This document shows, in pieces, positions 59,192 through 64,000 of a stretch of 64,000 nt of DNA; the first letter of the stretch is position 1, and each line of letters opens with the position of its first letter. The notes below the pieces were generated by a model, which was not told where the DNA came from, searched no databases, and worked only from the letters and a program-made list of their open reading frames with translations. The DNA is from QHCE01 sp038260095 (GTDB taxonomy: Bacteria; Actinomycetota; Actinomycetes; Mycobacteriales; QHCE01). Position numbers and translations under genes: made by a program. The stretch is from the NCBI GenBank assembly GCA_038260095.1, contig JBBSOC010000001.1:1-64000 (forward strand), read 5' to 3'.

Positions 59192-59771
59192 TAAAGCTTC
59201 CTTGTCGTGTGCTGTTCGTCTGCTTCTTTTGCCAGGTGTTGCTGAAAGTCATACGGTGGTGAACCGTGCGTTACGGGATGCGTTCCCCGGGGTCTCTCGA
59301 CCCCCGCAGTCGGGCGTGTCGAGCCATTTCGCCAAATTTGGTGAAAGGCTACATTCCAACCGATGTACTCAGCAGTTAGCCGAGTGATCACAGGAACAAG
59401 CGAGGCGCCCTCGGCACGAAGCACACCACTAGTTTTGCACTGGTGTTCATCGCTACCACGGATGCGGCGACTGAACAGTCACCACTCAAAAATGGGAAAC
59501 CTAAGCAAGCTTAGATACCCGCGCTTTGAGGCACGATTAGTAAGAGTACCGACTCCCCAATGGCCGGTCAAAACGGCCCCCACCTCAAGCTCCAGCCGCT
59601 GCTTAGTCGCAGGCATTGGCCCGCGCGACTACCACCTAGTCGCCATCTGATGTTGCGGACACGGACGCATATTGGATTTCAACGATCTTCGCTAGGGTGA
59701 AGCCACTCTAGGCCCACCACCCCCGCAGCAACTTTCAGTGAGTAGTGATTCTCAGGAGGTCCGAAGCTCTT
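59192..59771. other. Promoter region of the ribosomal block; no gene
   Basis: Frames here are short and stop-rich in the middle. The left part must carry the str-cluster promoter on the minus strand. On the plus strand AGGAGG lies near 59755, serving the ATP-grasp gene. CCGGGGTCTC and CGACCCCCG near 59287-59306 could form a small hairpin in the rpsL leader. Confidence 0.5.
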
Positions 59772-60653
59772 ATGTCGTCTAATCCGCGCACTGTCGCCTT
59801 AGTAACGTCTGAGCGGTTAGGGGAACGAGGATGGAACGATACTGACACACCGTTAGTGCAGGCCGCGCTTGAACAGCACGGGATCAACGCGCAGCTCGTC
59901 CCGTGGCACGAGGATGTTGAATGGTCCTCGTACGCACTTGCCGTCCTGCGGTCCCCATGGGACATGTTTTTAGGGCACCTCAACGAATTCTTTGACTGGC
60001 TCGAGCAGGCCGAAAAGCAGACTGTGGTGCTTAACGCACCGCCTGTAGTGCGCCGCGTACTGGACAAACACTATCTCCAAGATCTCGCGACAGCCAAAGT
60101 GCCGGTGATCCCCACCGCCTTCGTTGAGCTCGGACAATCGCCTAAATTTCCCGACGTTGAATTCGTCGTGAAACCCGTTATTTCGGGTGGAGCCTCAGAC
60201 TCGGCTCGATATCGACCAAACGACGTTGCGGCGGCGACTACGCACGTAAAGTATTTACACGCACAAGGCTTTGCCGCCATGGTGCAGCCATACATGTCGT
60301 CGATTGACAGTGAAGGCGAACGGGCCTTGATGTTCTTCAACAACGTCTATGACCATGCCATTGTTAAACAGGCCATCCTCGCGCCGGGTGAAAGCTTCGA
60401 GGTAGTTCGTAAACTCCATCCCGGACCGCGCGCGTACGAACCCACGAAGGCCGAGCAATCGGTGGCTCGCGCGGCGCTGGAAGTCATGAGTACCGAGGGA
60501 GAACTGCTCTCGGGACGCGTGGACATGGTTGTCGATTCAAACAACAATCCCGCGGTCATGGAACTAGAGCTGATCGCGCCTATCCTTTTTCTCACGCATG
60601 ACGACGGTGCGGTGGAGCGTTTCGCGGCCGCCATTCGTCAACGACTCACCTGA
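59772..60653 (+). CDS. ATP-grasp domain protein
   Basis: The 293-aa protein has a pre-ATP-grasp domain (DTPLVQAALEQHGINAQLVP then YALAVLRSPWDMF) and the ATP-grasp fold: VEFVVKPVISGGASDSARYR with the Lys of the P-loop-like strand, FAAMVQPYMSSIDSEGERAL, MFFNNVYDHAIVKQAIL and DMVVDSNNNPAVMELELIAP holding the Mg ligands near 265. It resembles RimK/glutathione-synthetase-like ligases of unknown substrate. AGGAGG lies 12 nt before ATG 59772. Confidence 0.85.
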   Translation: MSSNPRTVALVTSERLGERGWNDTDTPLVQAALEQHGINAQLVPWHEDVEWSSYALAVLRSPWDMFLGHLNEFFDWLEQAEKQTVVLNAPPVVRRVLDKHYLQDLATAKVPVIPTAFVELGQSPKFPDVEFVVKPVISGGASDSARYRPNDVAAATTHVKYLHAQGFAAMVQPYMSSIDSEGERALMFFNNVYDHAIVKQAILAPGESFEVVRKLHPGPRAYEPTKAEQSVARAALEVMSTEGELLSGRVDMVVDSNNNPAVMELELIAPILFLTHDDGAVERFAAAIRQRLT

Positions 60654-60692
60654 GGAACCAGTCTCTGGCAAGTCACAGTTCAGGTCGTTGCT

Positions 60693-61038
60693 ATGCCTGC
60701 GATCAAGCGCTGCGAGCCTCACGTCTCGCTCTTTATGCTCAGCGTGGATGAGACAGAAGTGAACCGCGTGACTCAGACCGTAGGGCACCTTGCCAGCAAG
60801 CTACCGGCTCTTTCAGTTGATGGACACGAGTACCGCCACAACCCATCCCCGACGACACCAGCTGCTCAAGTATGGCTACGACGAAGTGGCCAAGGATTCA
60901 ACCGGCGGCCGGGACCGCTTCAACCCTCACATCACATTGGCATGGCCACATGATCCCGACAGGCGAGTCTCTTTCGAAGGCTTGCCACGTCCGCAGATAT
61001 TCAGTGGGCACCTGACCGAACTTGCCGTGTTGGCATGA
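60693..61038 (+). pseudogene. 2H phosphoesterase (2'-5' RNA-ligase-like), internally deleted
   Basis: The first part in one frame reads PHVSLFMLSVDETEVNRVTQ and DGHEYRHNP; after about 60860 another frame continues LLKYGYDEVAKDSTGGRDRF then NPHITLAWPHDPDRR. The two H-x-T/S motifs (PHVSL, PHITL) define the 2H superfamily. The central region and the frame are lost, so about 80-100 residues appear deleted. Members act on cyclic phosphates or ligate RNA. Confidence 0.65.
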
Positions 61039-61364
61039 GCGCATACGGCATCTGCACCAAGAACTACAGCTCTTTCGACTTGTCTGAGCCGAAAGCTGGG
61101 CAGTTTATTCTGAGATGAAGCACGCCTTACGCCATGGTGCCCGATTGCAAGCTGCTGCCATCATCGTCGATGAAGCGACCAGGTCAGTGGCAGCGCATTT
61201 TACCAAGTTCTCCTAACTTGGCAAAAATTTTTATCGTGCACCACCTCGTTAGCGTCTCATCTCTGGATCGATTACGCGACGTTCAACATCTCTACAGGTG
61301 GTTGATCGTGCTGCATAGCTTGGGCGAGATCGTAGTTTTCGGTGGCGGATGTCAACCGTGCAGC
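61039..61364. other. Spacer with dispersed repeat copy; no gene
   Basis: Short frames here have no starts with ribosome sites. The segment carries copy 2 of the ~109-bp repeat at 61136-61243. It lies between the broken 2H gene and the end of the GGDEF gene. Confidence 0.5.
61136..61243. repeat. ~109-bp dispersed repeat, copy 2
   Basis: Its complement matches 41653-41761. The palindromic core CCAAGTT-CTCCT-AACTTGG is perfect here (7-bp arms). Read forward, one frame gives GARLQAAAIIVDEATRS, similar to GERLQATALIADETKIS from the complement of copy 1, so the repeat may descend from a short protein-coding sequence. Confidence 0.75.
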
Positions 61365-63080
61365 TTAGCCGTCTACTGGCATGGCTTGCGCTATGCAGAC
61401 CTGGTCACGGCCTTGGGTTTTGGCTTGATAGAGCGCTCGATCGGCAGTCGCAATCAGCGTCGTACTTTCGCCACCGGCCGCGCTAGCCACACCTGCGGAC
61501 ACGGTAATTCGCAAACCTTCAGCGAATTGGGTTAGATCAAGCTCGCCGACCCACCCCCGTAGCCGTTCCGCAATCGTCGCGGCGCCCTCGGCCGAAATGC
61601 CAGGGAGCAGCACAGCGAACTCCTCGCCGCCCACTCGCGCAGCTAGGTCACTGGCTCGGCAATGCCGAGCCAGCTCGGCAGCAACCGCCGCTAACACTTG
61701 ATCCCCGACGACGTGACTGTAAGAATCGTTGATCTGCTTAAAAAAGTCCAAATCCAGCAGTATTAAACTAACGTTTTCCTTGGTCAACTCAGCTTGCACC
61801 AGCAGACGGGTGAGTGCGGCATCAAAGTGCCGTCGGTTGGCTAGCCCGGTGAGAGCGTCGGTGTGTGCTAACCGCTCCATTGCACGGCGCTCCCCGGCCA
61901 ACCGACGGTTCACCCTAGAGAGTCGGTGCAGCCGCGCACCCGCTTCTTCGGAGACTTCCGAACGGCGTTCTGCCTCAAAACGTGCGACCGCGATTTGATC
62001 TTCACGGTCGCCCACTCGGTCACGTAATCGGAGCTCAGCCTCCAGCAGTCGTTTGTGCATCGCCAGCGCCGCCGTGATGTCCCCAGAAAGTTCATGAGCT
62101 TGGACTAGCAGGCGCAGCACCTCCACCATGTCGTAGGTGAGGTCCCACTGCTCGTGTAATGCCAACGCTCGCTGCAAATGCGTAATGGCTTGCCCCACCG
62201 CGCCTGTAGCCAGATACGCCATACCGGCATAGTGCAACGCACTCACCGAGCGATAATCTAGATCCAGCGCGCCAGCCAAACGCAGCCCATGTTCGGCCAC
62301 GATAATTGCTTCGTTGTAGCGCCCCAGCCAGCACAGCGGTAGCACCTGCGTCGCTAGCGCCACCGGCTCGCGCGCTACGTCGCCGGACTGCATGGCGCCT
62401 TCATAGGCGCGGCGCAGGCTACGCAGAGAGGCCGCAAACGCCGAGCGCGCCTGCGCCCCACGTCCCAGCCCAGCCCAGCGAACGCCAATCTTGCCGTGCA
62501 CCTCGCCAAGGTGAACCAGTGCAATACCCTCACCAAGGCGATCGTTGGATTCCTCGGCTAGGGTGCGTGCTCGCTCCAGCAGCGCTAAGGCTTCATCAAG
62601 TCGATCGACGAGAAACTGGTTATCTCCTAACGCGCTGAGTGCCCACGACTGGCCACTGAGCTCTTCGGTATGCACGAAGCCGCTCAGCGCGCGTTCTAGA
62701 TGCACTGTTGCGCCACCCGGATCGCCCAGGTACTCCAGCGCTACCCCGATGAAGTGGTCGCACCAGGCGACTCCGACAGTGTCGGCCAAGCCCAGCGAAC
62801 GAGCCCGCGCGTCACACAGCTCTTCATACGTTGCTCTAGGCCCCAACGTGTGCAGCCACGCCTGTGCATGCACTCGCATCGCAGTCGCCAGCAACGCGGG
62901 GTCATCGCTGTTGCGGGCAGCGGCAAGACCTTCATCTGCTACCGCGCCTGCCGCACGCGGATCTGCCCCAGCTAGCCAGGTACCCAAGACCAGCAGGGCC
63001 TTGATGCGTTCGGGCTGCGATGCGGCCGCGTCCACCCGCTCGGTTAACGTCTTAGTGAGCGTGACAGCGCGCATACGCAC
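61365..63080 (-). CDS. TPR-GGDEF diguanylate cyclase
   Basis: The 571-aa protein has about 380 residues of TPR-like helical repeats (DAAASQPERIKALLVLGTWL, ERALSGFVHTEELSGQSWAL, HLQRALALHEQWDLTYDMVE), a coiled linker and a GGDEF domain: AHTDALTGLANRRHFDAALT, ILLDLDFFKQINDSYSHVVG then ARVGGEEFAVLLPGISAEGA. The active motif GGEEF is intact, and RASD five residues before it is the inhibitory I-site. No EAL domain is present. It makes cyclic di-GMP, probably controlled through the TPR region; oligoribonuclease at 27695 would clear the pGpG product. Confidence 0.92.
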   Translation of the reverse strand: MRMRAVTLTKTLTERVDAAASQPERIKALLVLGTWLAGADPRAAGAVADEGLAAARNSDDPALLATAMRVHAQAWLHTLGPRATYEELCDARARSLGLADTVGVAWCDHFIGVALEYLGDPGGATVHLERALSGFVHTEELSGQSWALSALGDNQFLVDRLDEALALLERARTLAEESNDRLGEGIALVHLGEVHGKIGVRWAGLGRGAQARSAFAASLRSLRRAYEGAMQSGDVAREPVALATQVLPLCWLGRYNEAIIVAEHGLRLAGALDLDYRSVSALHYAGMAYLATGAVGQAITHLQRALALHEQWDLTYDMVEVLRLLVQAHELSGDITAALAMHKRLLEAELRLRDRVGDREDQIAVARFEAERRSEVSEEAGARLHRLSRVNRRLAGERRAMERLAHTDALTGLANRRHFDAALTRLLVQAELTKENVSLILLDLDFFKQINDSYSHVVGDQVLAAVAAELARHCRASDLAARVGGEEFAVLLPGISAEGAATIAERLRGWVGELDLTQFAEGLRITVSAGVASAAGGESTTLIATADRALYQAKTQGRDQVCIAQAMPVDG

Positions 63081-63186
63081 CTCCCCAGAATCTCCCCGCT
63101 CAACGCAAACAACCGCGGAGCTTGTAGCTTATTCACGGGCACGCACCTGCAACGCCTGCGTGCTGAAAACACAGGGAAGATCGGCA

Positions 63187-64000
63187 CTATCCCACAGAGG
63201 TTTCAGCTGCAACAGATGGAGTAGGCCGCTCGAGTACGGTCAAAGTGACAGCAGCGAAAACGAGAAGTCCACCAATCGCCACGACTAAACCCGGCACTTC
63301 CCCATAGAAGAGTAGGCCTAAAAGCGGCGCGAAACCGATCTCAGTACTGAGTAAGATTGTTCCGACGTTGAGATCGAAGTGGCCAAAACCGTACAGCGAG
63401 AGGTATCCCACGCAGACTAAACCAATAGCGAATGCAAGCGCGACGAGCAGCGGCCCGATAATGTTCATCGGCTTGTCACCCTCGACGTGGATGAGGCGCT
63501 CAGCTGTTAAAAGCGCGATCAGCAACGCGACAAACGCACCCACGCCGTACTGAATCATGGACACAGTGCTGCGGTCAGCTCCTTTCAGAGACTTACGCAG
63601 ACCGTTGACGATGCCCTCACATACCCCGGCGGCAAGACCAGCCCACGCCCCAACGCCAAACACAACGAACGATCCGGCGTACACACCCAAACCCACAAGC
63701 GCGGTTATGATCGCCGCTGCCTTCAGCAGCGTCATGGGCTCACCCCACACAAGTGTTCCGATAATCAACGAGGTGATGATCCCTCCGGCGTACAGCAAGA
63801 AAATGGTGTTAGCAAGCGGCGTTCGGATAACGGCGATGGTGAAGAAAATGGCTTCCACGCTAAACATCCCGGCCAGGCTGAACACACGCCAATGATGCTC
63901 ACTCAGGACTCTGCGAACTACTGCGCGGTCCCCTCGCCACAAGATAAATCCGCCAAGAAACATCGCGGCAATAAAGAACCGCACCGCCACTTGGGTGCTG
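63187..64000 (-). CDS. EamA/DMT-family transporter, cut by window edge
   Basis: At least eight membrane spans are seen in two related halves: RFFIAAMFLGGFILW, RVFSLAGMFSVEAIFFTIAV, TPLANTIFLLYAGGIITSLI and, in the second half, GTILLSTEIGFAPLLGLLFY then VVAIGGLLVFAAVTLTVLE. The paired motif (A..I.....P....L......E) is that of drug/metabolite transporters. The frame remains open at 64000, so the N-terminus lies outside. Substrate is unknown. Confidence 0.85.
   Translation of the reverse strand, partial: STQVAVRFFIAAMFLGGFILWRGDRAVVRRVLSEHHWRVFSLAGMFSVEAIFFTIAVIRTPLANTIFLLYAGGIITSLIIGTLVWGEPMTLLKAAAIITALVGLGVYAGSFVVFGVGAWAGLAAGVCEGIVNGLRKSLKGADRSTVSMIQYGVGAFVALLIALLTAERLIHVEGDKPMNIIGPLLVALAFAIGLVCVGYLSLYGFGHFDLNVGTILLSTEIGFAPLLGLLFYGEVPGLVVAIGGLLVFAAVTLTVLERPTPSVAAETSVG

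Overview
The window comes from an actinomycete. The ribosomal gene order, a zinc-type S14, trehalose synthesis through OtsB/OtsA, an Ldt-type L,D-transpeptidase lipoprotein, a CsoR metal repressor, oligoribonuclease and HrdD/SigB-like sigma factor all fit Actinomycetota. The set resembles the Mycobacteriales, but I cannot name a genus. GC looks moderate by eye, and several genes are decayed by frameshifts or nonsense codons.

Layout. (1) 1-4340: a nonsense-mutated start of an ABC-F ATPase gene, then otsB-otsA and an unknown large protein. (2) 4757-14927: an accessory island bounded by a tRNA-Arg(TCT) gene and, on the far side, a ~135 bp copy of its upstream region plus the first two thirds of the tRNA. 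Inside lies a graveyard of polymorphic-toxin C-termini with small immunity genes: SUKH, SitI3-like, Imm11/DUF1629-like, an S1-domain protein and several unnamed ones. There are also Rhs/YD-repeat scraps and a degenerate IS3-type element abutting the right-hand copy. (3) 15.2-27 kb: a second accessory stretch with HicBA, a haem/ferredoxin/ferredoxin-reductase redox pair, an XRE regulator, a CsoR-controlled permease with a YHS metal-binding tail, a papain-like peptidase, a frameshifted SafE-cupredoxin protein and a sigma factor. (4) 27-31 kb: flavin reductase, oligoribonuclease, tRNA-His, L,D-transpeptidase, tRNA-Lys, a NYN nuclease and a possible serine-recombinase scrap. (5) 31.7-59.2 kb: on the minus strand, an acyltransferase, glmM, rpsI, rplM and truA, then the joined alpha, spc, S10 and str clusters from rplQ to rpsL. 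rpsD, normally between rpsK and rpoA, is absent. (6) 59.8-64 kb: an ATP-grasp protein, a broken 2H phosphoesterase, a TPR-GGDEF diguanylate cyclase and an EamA-type transporter cut by the window edge.

How the genes work together. OtsA and OtsB make trehalose in two steps. The long minus-strand block supplies most ribosomal proteins, initiation factor 1, RNA polymerase alpha, SecY, adenylate kinase, methionine aminopeptidase, EF-Tu and EF-G. Genes are mostly coupled by 4-nt stop/start overlaps. The island is best read as an orphan module store for contact-dependent or secreted toxins. Most toxin ends are truncated, while several immunity genes remain open, as expected if immunity outlives the toxin.

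Unusual architecture recurs at gene ends. There are 8-bp telomere-like repeats at the otsA stop, 32-bp tandem copies of the rpsG terminus, a duplicated fusA terminus, a duplicated rpsH leader that encodes a coupled 23-codon reading frame, long perfect inverted repeats, and low-complexity extensions on many ribosomal proteins.
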